Source: Thiohalocapsa sp. (GTDB lineage: Bacteria; Pseudomonadota; Gammaproteobacteria; Chromatiales; Chromatiaceae). From it: a stretch of DNA of 12,592 nt. A program made the translations under genes and the position numbers. The notes below the pieces were generated by a model, which saw only the letters and a program-made list of their open reading frames with translations, did no database searches and was not told where the DNA came from. The stretch is taken from assembly GCF_019695415.1 (NCBI RefSeq), contig NZ_JAIFKJ010000099.1, positions 1 to 12,592 of the forward strand. Reading direction: 5' to 3'. The number at the start of each line of letters is the position of its first letter. Position 1 is the stretch's first letter. This document shows, in pieces, positions 1 through 7,650 of the stretch.

Positions 1-1
1 G

Positions 2-715
2 GCAACCGTGGGCGCGGCGGGCTGGGAGTGGGCGGGCTTCGCGGGCGGCGTGGGGTCGGCCTCCCGCGGCGCGGCGACCGCCCTGCTCGCGGCCGTCTTA
101 CTCGTGCTCTGGGTTACGGCCGCCGCCATCACACTGTTGCTGCCTGCCGTGCTCTGGTGGCTTGGGCTCGCCCTGGCGCTGTCGCGGCTGCAGCCGCAGC
201 TGGCTTCGGCCGGCGTCGACAGGGTCCTGCTGCCGCTGGGACTATTGGTGCTCGCCGCACCCTGGCTCGCTCTGGTACGCCTGCATGGCGATTTCGCAGG
301 TGGTCCCTACCTGGTACTAGGGCTCATGCTGATGATTGCGGTTGCGGACTCCGCGGCCTTTTTCGTCGGTCGTCGCTTCGGGCGGCGCAAGCTCGCGCCG
401 CGGCTCAGCCCGGGCAAGACCTGGGCAGGGTTCTTCGGCGCCCTGGCGGCGGCCGGGCTTGGCCTGCTCCTCACCGGTCTGGTGCTCGGCCTCGGCGCGG
501 CCGCCACAGCAGAGCTGACGCTGCTCGGCGTCGTCACCGTGGCTGTGTCGGTGGTGGGCGACCTGTTCGAGAGCTGGCTCAAGCGCCGGCAGGGCGTCAA
601 AGATTCGGGTGCGCTGCTGCCGGGCCATGGCGGTGTGTTGGATCGCATAGACAGCATGACTGCCGCCGCGCCCGTGTTCGCTTTGGGTTTGGTTTGGTTG
701 GGGTTGGTGCAATGA
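2..715 (+). CDS. cdsA: Phosphatidate cytidylyltransferase (CDP-diacylglycerol synthase), 5' partial
   Basis: Integral inner-membrane enzyme that makes CDP-diacylglycerol from CTP and phosphatidic acid, the branch point of phospholipid synthesis. The reading frame is open to the left window edge; comparison with E. coli CdsA (285 aa) aligns the AGWEW segment near E. coli residue 40, so roughly the first 35-40 residues lie outside the window. The GTG at 8 is therefore internal, not the start. Seen in the sequence: several hydrophobic spans, an ADSAAFFVGRRFGRRKLAP segment followed by SPGKTW, and the C-terminal family signature SWLKRRQGVKDSG...PGHGGVLDRID, which contains the conserved Lys-Asp and Asp-Arg-Ile-Asp residues. 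The stop overlaps the dxr start (ATGA at 712-715), indicating translational coupling. uppS is expected just upstream by synteny but is not visible. Confidence 0.95.
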   Translation, partial: ATVGAAGWEWAGFAGGVGSASRGAATALLAAVLLVLWVTAAAITLLLPAVLWWLGLALALSRLQPQLASAGVDRVLLPLGLLVLAAPWLALVRLHGDFAGGPYLVLGLMLMIAVADSAAFFVGRRFGRRKLAPRLSPGKTWAGFFGALAAAGLGLLLTGLVLGLGAAATAELTLLGVVTVAVSVVGDLFESWLKRRQGVKDSGALLPGHGGVLDRIDSMTAAAPVFALGLVWLGLVQ

Positions 716-1899
716 AGGGCATCGCAATCCTAGGGTCTACGGGCTCCATCGGCGTCAGCACACTCGACGTGATCGCCCGGCACCCGCAGCGGTTCCGTGT
801 CGTCGCCCTCACCGCGCATCGCAACGCCGAGCGATTGGCGGAGCAGTGCCGGCGCTTCCGGCCGGCCTACGCAGTGATGGTCGACGGCAGCGCGGCGGCT
901 CGGCTTGAGGTCCTGCTCGCGGACATGCCGGAGCCGCCGCAGGTTTTGGCAGGTGCCGACGCGCTGATCGACGTGGCGGCCCTGGCTGACGTCGACTACG
1001 TCATGGCCGCCATCGTGGGCGCAGCCGGTCTGATGTCGAGTCTCGCGGCGGCTCGGGCGGGGAAACGGCTGATGCTCGCCAACAAAGAGGCGCTGGTCGT
1101 GGCAGGCGCCCTGCTCATGGATGCGGCGCGGGACAATCACGCGACGCTGCTACCCATCGACAGCGAGCACAACGCCATCTTCCAGTGCCTGCCGCCTGCG
1201 CATGACCGCGGTCTGCCGGAGGCTGGTGTCGAGCGCATCCTGCTCACGGCCTCGGGCGGCCCCTTCCGCGATGCCGACCCCGAGACCCTCGGGGCGGTGA
1301 CCCCAGAGCAGGCCGTCGCGCATCCGAACTGGAACATGGGGCGTAAGATTTCGGTTGACTCCGCCACGATGATGAACAAGGGCCTGGAAATCATCGAGGC
1401 CTGCTGGCTGTTCGGCACCAGTCCGGAGCGGATTCAGGTGGTGGTACACAGCCAGAGCGTCATCCATTCAATGGTGCAGTACACCGACGGCTCGGTGCTC
1501 GCGCAGCTCGGCAACCCCGATATGCGCACCCCCATCGCCCATGCCCTGGGTTGGCCGGAGCGCATCGACGCGGGCGTCGAGCCGCTCGACTTGTTCGAGA
1601 TTGCCCGGCTCGACTTCGAGCCACCGGCACCGGAGCGCTTCCCCTGTCTGCGCCTTGCCTACCGCGCCGCCGGCGAGGGCGGTACGGCGCCTGTCGTGCT
1701 GAATGCCGCCAATGAGGTGGCCGTCGCTGCCTTTCTCGACCGCCGAATCGGCTTTGTCGACATTGCCCGGGTGGTGGAGCACACCATGGATCGGCTGCCG
1801 ACGGAGCCCGTCGACTTGAGCGGACTGGATCACGTGCTCGATGTGGACGCCGCCGCGCGGCGCGAGGCGGAACAACGCGTCGCGGCACTGGTCGCATAG
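712..1899 (+). CDS. dxr: 1-deoxy-D-xylulose 5-phosphate reductoisomerase
   Basis: Cytoplasmic second enzyme of the MEP isoprenoid pathway (also called IspC): converts DXP to 2-C-methyl-D-erythritol 4-phosphate with NADPH and a divalent metal. It is 395 aa, close to the 398 aa of E. coli. Visible motifs: NADPH-binding GSTGSIG at residues 8-14; LANKEA at 122-127; metal-binding D150 and E152 in PIDSEHN; substrate-loop SGGPFR from S181; H204 in HPNWNMGRK; and S217, N222, K223 and E226 in the DSATMMNKGLE segment. These sit 5 residues before the E. coli numbers (H209, S222, N227, K228, E231), so the active site is complete. The start is the ATG overlapping the cdsA stop; the frame is open far upstream, but the Rossmann strand begins right after this ATG. 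rseP follows after 3 nt. Lying between cdsA and rseP is the Pseudomonas-type arrangement. Confidence 0.97.
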   Translation: MKGIAILGSTGSIGVSTLDVIARHPQRFRVVALTAHRNAERLAEQCRRFRPAYAVMVDGSAAARLEVLLADMPEPPQVLAGADALIDVAALADVDYVMAAIVGAAGLMSSLAAARAGKRLMLANKEALVVAGALLMDAARDNHATLLPIDSEHNAIFQCLPPAHDRGLPEAGVERILLTASGGPFRDADPETLGAVTPEQAVAHPNWNMGRKISVDSATMMNKGLEIIEACWLFGTSPERIQVVVHSQSVIHSMVQYTDGSVLAQLGNPDMRTPIAHALGWPERIDAGVEPLDLFEIARLDFEPPAPERFPCLRLAYRAAGEGGTAPVVLNAANEVAVAAFLDRRIGFVDIARVVEHTMDRLPTEPVDLSGLDHVLDVDAAARREAEQRVAALVA

Positions 1900-1902
1900 C
1901 AC

Positions 1903-3270
1903 ATGCTCGCCATGCTGATCAACGTGGCCGCCTTCTTGGTGGCGATCCTCGTCCTCGTGACCATTCACGAGTTCGGCCACTTTTGGGTCGCACGGAGGCT
2001 CGGCATCAAGGTGCTGCGCTTCTCCATCGGCTTCGGTCGTGCCATTTTCACTTGGCGGCGAGCTGGTGACGACACGGAGTACGTTATCGCTGCGCTGCCG
2101 CTGGGCGGTTACGTGAAAATGGTGGACGAGCGCGAGGACGAAGTCGCCCCCGAGGACCTCCCCTACGCCTTCAACAAGCAGCCGTTGTGGAAGCGCACCC
2201 TCGTGGTGGCGGCCGGGCCGGCGGCGAACCTGGTGCTCGCAGTGCTGCTCTACTGGGGCTTGCTCATGGCGGGCGAGAACGGCGTGCGCCCGGAGGTCGG
2301 TGCCGTCGAGCCCGACTCCATTGCCGCCGAGGCAGCCTTTGCACCCGGCGACGTCATTCGCGATGTCGACGGGCGCCCGGTGTCCACCTGGGCGAACTTC
2401 TGGTTCGCGCTGCTTTCGGCGTCCATGGGTGGGGACGATGTCGATGTGACTGTGACCACGGCCGACGGTGACCGCGCCGTGCGTTCCCTGCCATCAGCAG
2501 AGCTCGCGCCGCTGGATCCGGGGCAGGGCTTCCTCTCCCAGGTGGGCCTGCAGAGCCGCACGCCCCCCATCCCGCCGGTGATCTCTGAAGTCGTGCCCGA
2601 CGAGCCGGCAGCGGTCGCCGGGCTCGAGCCAGGCGATCGCATCCTCGCTGTAGATGGCGTTGCCATCGAACGCTGGACGGAATTCTTCGAGACGGTGCGC
2701 GCCCATCCCGATCAAGCCCTGTCCGTGCTTGTGGCACGAGATGGCGCGGAGCGATTGCTCACCCTGACTCCACGGGCCATGATCCTCGACGACGGCAGTG
2801 AAGTTGGCCGCATCGGCGCCGGCACCGAAGTGCCCGAGGACCTGCTCGCCGATGTCGAAGTGCTGGTGCGCCACGGCCCCGTGGATGCTTTCGGGGAAGC
2901 GCTGCGGCGGGTCGAAGACCTATCGGTGATGATGCTCCGGCTGGTCAGTCGTATGTTGGTGGGTACCGCTTCCGTCGAAAACCTGAGCGGCCCCATCGGC
3001 ATCGCCGACGCGGCCGGCACGACCGCGCGCTTCGGTATCGAGCCTTACCTGGAGTTCCTGGCGCTGCTCAGCATTAGCCTCGGCCTGCTGAATCTACTGC
3101 CGATTCCGGTGCTCGACGGCGGCCATCTGCTCTATTTCGCCGTGGAGGCGGTGCTCGGGCGGCCGCTGCCCGAGTGGGTTCAGGCGCAGGGGCAGCGCCT
3201 TGGGCTGTTGTTGATACTTTGCTTGATGACTCTGGCGTTTTACGTGGATATCGCTCGAATCTTTGGCTAG
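1903..3270 (+). CDS. rseP: RseP-type site-2 zinc metalloprotease (regulator of sigma-E)
   Basis: Inner-membrane intramembrane protease. In E. coli it makes the second cut in anti-sigma factor RseA to release sigma-E and also clears signal-peptide remnants; the Pseudomonas equivalent is MucP. The protein is 455 aa (E. coli 450). Seen: TM1 at about residues 4-24 carrying the zinc motif HEFGH at 22-26, exactly the E. coli numbering, which supports ATG 1903 over the second ATG at 1912. GGYVKM follows in the membrane-associated loop, then TM2 with GPAANLVLA near residue 110. Two tandem periplasmic PDZ domains follow (about 127-215 and 224-305, each with a PGD.I..VDG core). The third zinc ligand D405 lies in NLLPIPVLDGGH, and there is a last TM near 432-450. 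It is separated from dxr by 3 nt and is followed by a 251-nt leader before bamA. Whether a RseA/MucA-like substrate exists here cannot be seen. Confidence 0.97.
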   Translation: MLAMLINVAAFLVAILVLVTIHEFGHFWVARRLGIKVLRFSIGFGRAIFTWRRAGDDTEYVIAALPLGGYVKMVDEREDEVAPEDLPYAFNKQPLWKRTLVVAAGPAANLVLAVLLYWGLLMAGENGVRPEVGAVEPDSIAAEAAFAPGDVIRDVDGRPVSTWANFWFALLSASMGGDDVDVTVTTADGDRAVRSLPSAELAPLDPGQGFLSQVGLQSRTPPIPPVISEVVPDEPAAVAGLEPGDRILAVDGVAIERWTEFFETVRAHPDQALSVLVARDGAERLLTLTPRAMILDDGSEVGRIGAGTEVPEDLLADVEVLVRHGPVDAFGEALRRVEDLSVMMLRLVSRMLVGTASVENLSGPIGIADAAGTTARFGIEPYLEFLALLSISLGLLNLLPIPVLDGGHLLYFAVEAVLGRPLPEWVQAQGQRLGLLLILCLMTLAFYVDIARIFG

Positions 3271-3291
3271 ACGATCCGCTTGCCCTATACT
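3263..3291 (+). promoter_or_regulatory. Candidate sigma70 promoter for bamA
   Basis: TTGGCT (3263-3268) and TATACT (3286-3291) are separated by exactly 17 bp; the -10 matches the consensus at 5 of 6 positions and the -35 at 4 of 6. The -35 overlaps the last codons of rseP. It would give a transcript start near 3298 and a leader of roughly 225 nt before bamA. Just downstream are overlapping palindromes GACCGGTC (3305-3312) and GGTCGACC (3309-3316), a plausible operator position. I see no convincing sigma-E type GAACTT element. The assignment rests on consensus match and position only. Confidence 0.45.
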
Positions 3292-3467
3292 GCCGCTATC
3301 GGGGGACCGGTCGACCATTCGTGATCCCTGGCGAGACCTGGCAGGACAGCGAGCACACGGTTTCCATCGTCTATCGCAGTCGAGCATCGCAGCAGCCGAG
3401 CAACGCGTGTTCTGACACGACGCCGCGCGCCGTGAAAATCGCGTCACCGCCTGCTCTCGCCCTGGGC

Positions 3468-3497
3468 ATACATGCGATGGCCGCGGGTCGTATGTAT
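3468..3497 (+). promoter_or_regulatory. Hairpin in the bamA leader
   Basis: ATACATGCGA (3468-3477) and TCGTATGTAT (3488-3497) form a 10-bp stem with a single G-U pair, closing a 10-nt loop (an eleventh T-G pair is possible). It ends 24 nt before the preferred bamA start (GTG 3522) and buries an alternative in-frame ATG (3492) in its 3' arm. No T-run follows, so it does not look like an intrinsic terminator. It could be an mRNA structure affecting bamA translation, or a DNA dyad for a repressor. The pairing is seen directly; the function is inference. Confidence 0.4.
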
Positions 3498-3521
3498 CCG
3501 GTCAACGTGTCCGGGGGAAGT

Positions 3522-5855
3522 GTGATTCATCCGAGAGCCAACATCGCCGGCGCCCGCCGGCGCGTGCTGTCGCTGTTATTCGTCCTGCTACTGGCGGCAG
3601 GGCCTGTTCTAGCCGAAGTCTTCCAGATTGCCGACATCCGCGTCGAAGGCCTACAGCGTATCGCCGCCGGCACGATCTTCAACTACCTACCCGTGCAGGT
3701 GGGTGAAACGGTCAGCGACGACGTCACGGCCCAGATCATCCGCACCCTCTACGGAACGGGATTCTTCGAGGACGTGTCCGTGGAGCGCGACGGCGACGTG
3801 TTGGTCATCGCCGTGCGCGAGCGGCCCGCCGTCGCGGAGATCGAAATCACGGGCAACAAGTCGCTCAACACGGAGGTGCTGAAAGAAGGGTTGGTGGAAG
3901 TCGGCCTCGCCGAGGGGCGGGTGTTTGACCCCTCCGTGCTGGATCGCATCGAGCAGGAGCTGGAGCGCCAGTACTTCGCCTCCGGCAAGTACGGTGTCGG
4001 CATCGAATCCACGGTGTCGCCGTTGGAGCGCAACCGAGTGGCCGTTCGCATCGAGATCGATGAAGGGCTGACGGCCCGCCTCAAGCAGATCAACATCGTC
4101 GGCAACGAAGCCTTCAGCGACAAGGAACTGCTGCGGGAGTTCAGGCTCGGCACCACCAACTGGCTGTCCTTCTACTCCAAGAACGACCGCTACTCGAAAC
4201 AGCAGCTTGCGGGCGACCTGGAGTCGTTGCGCTCCTTCTACCTGGACCGCGGATATATCGAGTTCGAGATCAAGTCCACTCAGGTCTCCATCAGCCCGGA
4301 CAAAAAAGACATTTATCTCACCATCGCCGTGGACGAGGGCGATGTCTACCGTGTGAGCGACATCCAGCTCGCCGGCGAGCCCTCGGTGCCCGCGGCCCAG
4401 CTGTTTCCCCTGATCCACATGCGCCGCGGTGAGGTGTACTCGCGCAAGGCAGCCACCGAGAGTGCGGATCGCGTCTCCAAGCTGCTCGGCGACGAGGGCT
4501 ACGCCTTCGCCAACGTTAACGCGGTACCAGAAGTGGACGAAGACGCCAAGACCGTTGCCGTGACCTTCTTCGTGGATCCGGGCAAGCGTGTGTATGTGCG
4601 CCGCATCAACATGCAGGGCAATACCCGAACCCGCGATGAGGTGCTGCGGCGGGAAATGCGCCAGCTTGAGACCGCCTGGTTCTCGACGGAGCTCGTCAAG
4701 CGCTCCCGCGAGCGCCTGCAGCGGCTTGGTTACTTTGAGGATGTCACGATCGAAACACCGGCGGTGCCCGGCACTGCCGATCAGGTGGACGTCAACGTCA
4801 CCGTCAAGGAGCGGCCGTCCGGTAACCTCATGGCGGGCATCGGCTTCTCCCAGTCCGAGGGCCTGATCTTCAACACCAGTGTGTCGCAGTCGAACTTCCT
4901 CGGAACCGGTAAGCGCGTCGCCTTCGCGTTCAACACAAGCCGAACCAATCAGCTCTATCGGTTGGCTTATACCAACCCTTACTACACCATCGATGGTATC
5001 AGCCGCGGCTTCGATATCAGCTATCGCTCGACGGATTTCGACCAGCTCATCGGCGCGGACTACTCAACGGACGTCGGGCGTGCCGCCATCAACTTCGGCC
5101 TGCCGATTTCTGACACGGCCCGGGCCGGCATCGGCGCCTACTACCAGTACACCAAGTTCTATGCCGGGCGCTCCCTGCTGGCGCAGGATTTCGTCGCGGA
5201 CAATGGCGATGTCTTCAACGACTTTTTCCTGACCGCCAGCTATGTCAACGATACGCGGGACTCAGCCGTCTTCCCCAACGAAGGCACGTTGCAGAGCCTG
5301 TTCGGCGAGATCGCCATCCCCGGCAGCGACCTGCAGTACTACCGGCTCACCTACCGGGGACGCCACTACGTTCCACTAGGGCGGCGGGTGACGCTCGCAC
5401 TCAAAGGCGATCTGGGCTATGGCGACGGTTACGGCAGTACCGACTCGCTGCCCTTCTTCGAGAACTTCTATGCCGGCGGCCCGCGCAGCGTCCGCGGCTT
5501 CAAGGCCAACACGCTCGGCCCAAGGGAGACCTCCATCGACGATGATCCGGTGGGCGGTAACCTGGAGCTCACCGGCGGCATCGAGGTCTACGCACCGCCG
5601 CCGCTTGGAGAGAACCTCAAGAACACGGTTCGCGTGGGCGCGTTCCTGGACTTCGGCAACGTCTGGTGGACGGAGGATACCGATCTTGTCGCGCCCACCG
5701 GCTTTGAGCTCGGCGACCTGCGCTACTCCACTGGTCTCTCTTTCGCCTGGCTCTCACCCGTTGGGGCGCTCTCCGTGAGCCTTGCCTACCCTCTCAATAA
5801 AGAGGAACAGGACGAGGAGCAGGTCTTCCAGTTCACCTTCGGCCAGACGTTCTGA
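3522..5855 (+). CDS. bamA: Outer membrane protein assembly factor BamA (Omp85)
   Basis: Central subunit of the BAM complex that folds and inserts beta-barrel proteins into the outer membrane. Seen: a signal peptide (RRR then a Leu/Val-rich core, predicted cut after A31, PVLA/EVF); five POTRA domains at roughly 32-103, 104-183, 184-274, 275-354 and 355-433, each starting with an I.(V/I).G-type strand; and a 16-strand barrel from about 434. The barrel has the essential loop-6 motif VRGF at 657-660 and a C-terminal beta-signal ending FTFGQTF with terminal Phe. From GTG 3522 it is 777 aa against 810 in E. coli; part of the difference is that the long Cys-containing extension of barrel loop 6 is absent. 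The frame is open back to 3174, but GTG 3522 directly precedes the signal peptide and has a purine-rich GGGGGA (3513-3518) just before it. ATG 3492 (787 aa) is the alternative. The stop overlaps skp (TGATG). Confidence 0.96.
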   Translation: MIHPRANIAGARRRVLSLLFVLLLAAGPVLAEVFQIADIRVEGLQRIAAGTIFNYLPVQVGETVSDDVTAQIIRTLYGTGFFEDVSVERDGDVLVIAVRERPAVAEIEITGNKSLNTEVLKEGLVEVGLAEGRVFDPSVLDRIEQELERQYFASGKYGVGIESTVSPLERNRVAVRIEIDEGLTARLKQINIVGNEAFSDKELLREFRLGTTNWLSFYSKNDRYSKQQLAGDLESLRSFYLDRGYIEFEIKSTQVSISPDKKDIYLTIAVDEGDVYRVSDIQLAGEPSVPAAQLFPLIHMRRGEVYSRKAATESADRVSKLLGDEGYAFANVNAVPEVDEDAKTVAVTFFVDPGKRVYVRRINMQGNTRTRDEVLRREMRQLETAWFSTELVKRSRERLQRLGYFEDVTIETPAVPGTADQVDVNVTVKERPSGNLMAGIGFSQSEGLIFNTSVSQSNFLGTGKRVAFAFNTSRTNQLYRLAYTNPYYTIDGISRGFDISYRSTDFDQLIGADYSTDVGRAAINFGLPISDTARAGIGAYYQYTKFYAGRSLLAQDFVADNGDVFNDFFLTASYVNDTRDSAVFPNEGTLQSLFGEIAIPGSDLQYYRLTYRGRHYVPLGRRVTLALKGDLGYGDGYGSTDSLPFFENFYAGGPRSVRGFKANTLGPRETSIDDDPVGGNLELTGGIEVYAPPPLGENLKNTVRVGAFLDFGNVWWTEDTDLVAPTGFELGDLRYSTGLSFAWLSPVGALSVSLAYPLNKEEQDEEQVFQFTFGQTF

Positions 5856-6382
5856 TGTCGCTCCGGTGCCCCGCCGCTTTGATGCTCGCTTTGTTGTGGG
5901 TGGGCCTGTTTTCCGCCCCCAGCGCCATTGCGCAGGACCTCAAGATCGCCGTCATCGACCCCAACCGCATTGTTGAGGAATCGCCTCAGTACGAGGAGGC
6001 CCGCCAGACCCTGAGTACTGAGGTCGCCGAGCGAGAGGCGGATCTGCTGGATCAACAGGAGAGCCTGGATCGGCTCAACGAGAAGCTGGATCGCGATGGC
6101 GCCCTCATGAGCGAGGAGGAGCTCAAGCGCCTTCAGAACGACATCCGTGCCCGCAAGCGTCGCCTGCGCTATGCAAAGGCCGAGCTGCAAGAGGACTTCG
6201 CGCTGCGCCAGAGCGAGCTGCGCACCAAGCTCGTCAAGCAGGTGGAAGAAGTGGTCCGACGGATTGCCAAGGAGCAGGACATCGATCTGATTGTGAGCGA
6301 AGGCGTCGTCTATTTCAGCGAGCGCATCGACATCTCGGCAGATGTCGTCGAGCGCCTCAAGGAAGAGTTTCGGAGCCGTTGA
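5855..6382 (+). CDS. skp: Periplasmic chaperone Skp/OmpH family
   Basis: Periplasmic holdase that keeps unfolded outer-membrane proteins soluble on their way to BamA; the E. coli protein is a trimer with long helical arms. The protein is 175 aa (E. coli Skp 161). Seen: signal peptide at 1-26 (hydrophobic core, APSAIA/QDLK cut); a beta segment KIAVIDPNRIVEESPQY typical of the OmpH family; a long charged helical region at about 45-140, rich in Glu, Arg, Lys and Leu with coiled-coil spacing (the tentacles); and the returning segment DIDLIVSEGVVYFSERIDIS, matching the family's closing strand. The ATG shares its A with the bamA stop TGA (TGATG), so translation is probably coupled and expression of chaperone and assembly machine linked. 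Gene order bamA-skp-lpxD is the standard gammaproteobacterial one. Confidence 0.93.
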   Translation: MSLRCPAALMLALLWVGLFSAPSAIAQDLKIAVIDPNRIVEESPQYEEARQTLSTEVAEREADLLDQQESLDRLNEKLDRDGALMSEEELKRLQNDIRARKRRLRYAKAELQEDFALRQSELRTKLVKQVEEVVRRIAKEQDIDLIVSEGVVYFSERIDISADVVERLKEEFRSR

Positions 6383-6414
6383 TGCCACGCGACGGCGCAG
6401 CGCAGGCGGACTGA
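6382..6414 (+). other. Ten-codon mini-ORF in the skp-lpxD gap
   Basis: An ATG at 6382 overlaps the skp stop (TGATG again) and opens ten codons (MPRDGAAQAD) ending in TGA at 6412-6414, in the same frame as lpxD and only one codon before its GTG. It could act as a re-initiation relay carrying ribosomes from skp to lpxD, or be chance. It is not needed for LpxD, whose N-terminus aligns without it. Confidence 0.15.
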
Positions 6415-6417
6415 CAG

Positions 6418-7470
6418 GTGGTGATTGCAGCGAGCCAGCTCGCGGCCGAGCTGGGCATGACACTGATCGGTGACGATGTGTCGCTGTCGCGGGTCGCACC
6501 GCTGCATGCGGCGGACGGTGACAGTCTGAGCTTTCTTGCGGACCGGCGCTATCGGGAGCGGCTGGCGGGAACTCGCGCCGGCGCCGTTATCCTGCGCGCC
6601 GGTGACGCCGAACAGGCCCCCTGTGCGGCGTTGGTGACGGACAATCCCGAGCTTGCCTTCGCCCGAGCGGCCGCACTGCTGCATCCGCGCACTCGGCCGG
6701 CCGCGGGTGTGCACCCGAGTGCCGTGGTGGATGCGAGCGCAGTGATCCACCCGTCTGCGTCGGTCGGGCCCCTCTGCGTCATCGACGCGGATGCCCACAT
6801 CGCCGCAGATGTCGAGATCGGACCCCATTGCAGTATCGGCGCCGGAGCCCAGGTCGACGAGCAGACACGCATGGTGGCGCACGTGGTGGTCTGCCCTGGC
6901 GCGCGTATCGGCGCTCGCGTGCTGTTGCACCCGGGTGCCATCATCGGTCGCGAAGGCTTCGGCTTTGCGAAGGACGGCGAGCGCTGGGTACGCATCCCCC
7001 AATTGGGCGGCGTTCGCCTCGGAGATGACGTGGAGATCGGTGCCAATAGCACGGTTGATCGGGGCGCCCTCGAGGATACGGTGATAGGCGACGGCGTCAA
7101 GATCGACAACCTGGTGCAGATCGGCCACAACGTCATCATCGGCGAAAACACCGCCATGGCGGCCTGTTCCGGAATCTCGGGCTCGACGCAGATCGGCGCA
7201 CGCTGCACCGTGGCCGGCGCGGTGGGCATGGCGGGCCATTTGAGCATCGGAGACGACGTTCATTTCACCGGCATGGCGATGGTGACCCGCTCGCAGCCCA
7301 ATGCCGGCGTCTACAGCAGCGGTATCCCGGCCATGCCGAACGCGGATTGGCGGCGGAGCATTGCACGCCTGCGCCGGCTGGAGGCGCTGCAGCAGCGTGT
7401 GCAGCGCCTGGAGCAACTCGTCATACCCGCGAGGCACGAGGACGACCCGGCGCAGCCACCGACGCAGTAA
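6418..7470 (+). CDS. lpxD: UDP-3-O-(3-hydroxyacyl)glucosamine N-acyltransferase
   Basis: Third step of lipid A synthesis: transfers a 3-hydroxyacyl chain from ACP to the 2-amino group of UDP-3-O-acyl-glucosamine; cytoplasmic homotrimer. The protein is 350 aa (E. coli 341). Seen: an N-terminal uridine-binding domain at about 1-98 (LAAELG...VAPLHAADGDSLSFL); left-handed beta-helix hexapeptide repeats from H99 to about 295; the catalytic His at H237 in NLVQIGHNV (E. coli H239); the GREGFGFA and GVYSSGIP motifs; and a C-terminal Arg/Leu helix at about 318-341 with a short charged tail. An in-frame TGA at 6412 forces the start to the tandem GTG GTG at 6418/6421; GGCGGA (6405-6410) is well placed 7 nt before the first. 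It follows skp by 35 nt; a 217-nt gap separates it from fabZ. Confidence 0.96.
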   Translation: MVIAASQLAAELGMTLIGDDVSLSRVAPLHAADGDSLSFLADRRYRERLAGTRAGAVILRAGDAEQAPCAALVTDNPELAFARAAALLHPRTRPAAGVHPSAVVDASAVIHPSASVGPLCVIDADAHIAADVEIGPHCSIGAGAQVDEQTRMVAHVVVCPGARIGARVLLHPGAIIGREGFGFAKDGERWVRIPQLGGVRLGDDVEIGANSTVDRGALEDTVIGDGVKIDNLVQIGHNVIIGENTAMAACSGISGSTQIGARCTVAGAVGMAGHLSIGDDVHFTGMAMVTRSQPNAGVYSSGIPAMPNADWRRSIARLRRLEALQQRVQRLEQLVIPARHEDDPAQPPTQ

Positions 7471-7553
7471 CAATCCCGTAACCTATGCGAGGCGCTGGCA
7501 GCCCCGACTGCGGGCCGTTATCTGGGGCGCTAGTCTCGACCCTGTGCCAACGG

Positions 7554-7583
7554 TTGTGACGCTGGCGCGGCTGGAGCAATAAC
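7554..7583 (+). promoter_or_regulatory. Weak candidate promoter upstream of fabZ
   Basis: TTGTGA (7554-7559) and AATAAC (7578-7583), 18 bp apart, each match the sigma70 consensus at four of six positions. This is the only AT-leaning patch in the 217-nt lpxD-fabZ gap. An imperfect dyad (GGTTGTGACG at 7552-7561 against CGTCAACC at 7586-7593) surrounds it. Evidence is weak; transcription could equally read through from lpxD. Confidence 0.2.
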
Positions 7584-7601
7584 AACGTCAACCGAGGGGC
7601 C

Positions 7602-7650
7602 ATGCTGCAATCCAGCCAATGCACCGCGATTGCGGCCGGGCTTGCAGCAT
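7602..7650. repeat. Perfect 9-bp inverted repeat in the fabZ leader
   Basis: ATGCTGCAA (7602-7610) and TTGCAGCAT (7642-7650) are exact reverse complements separated by 31 nt. Inside is a small hairpin CCGC-GATT-GCGG (7624-7635). A second left arm, CAATGC (7617-7622), can pair with GCATTG (7647-7652), competing for the same right arm, so two exclusive folds are possible. The pairing is seen directly; a regulatory role (attenuation, translational control or protein-binding dyad) is inference. Confidence 0.5.

Noticed and set aside
28..711. Upstream in-frame extension of dxr giving a 623-residue protein
   Set aside because: It overlaps cdsA in another frame; the Arg/Ala-rich translation has no family resemblance, and Dxr begins at ATG 712 by alignment.
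3174..3521. Extended BamA N-terminus, including ATG 3492
   Set aside because: The extension overlaps the 3' end of rseP and puts a long non-family segment before the signal peptide. ATG 3492 has no clear SD and sits in a hairpin, though it cannot be fully excluded.
6310..7473. 387-codon antisense ORF opposite lpxD, and similar long antisense ORFs at 3687-4418 and 5786-6499
   Set aside because: These are shadows expected in GC-rich codon-biased DNA; the sense strand holds clear conserved genes, and the antisense translations are repetitive in composition with no recognisable motif.
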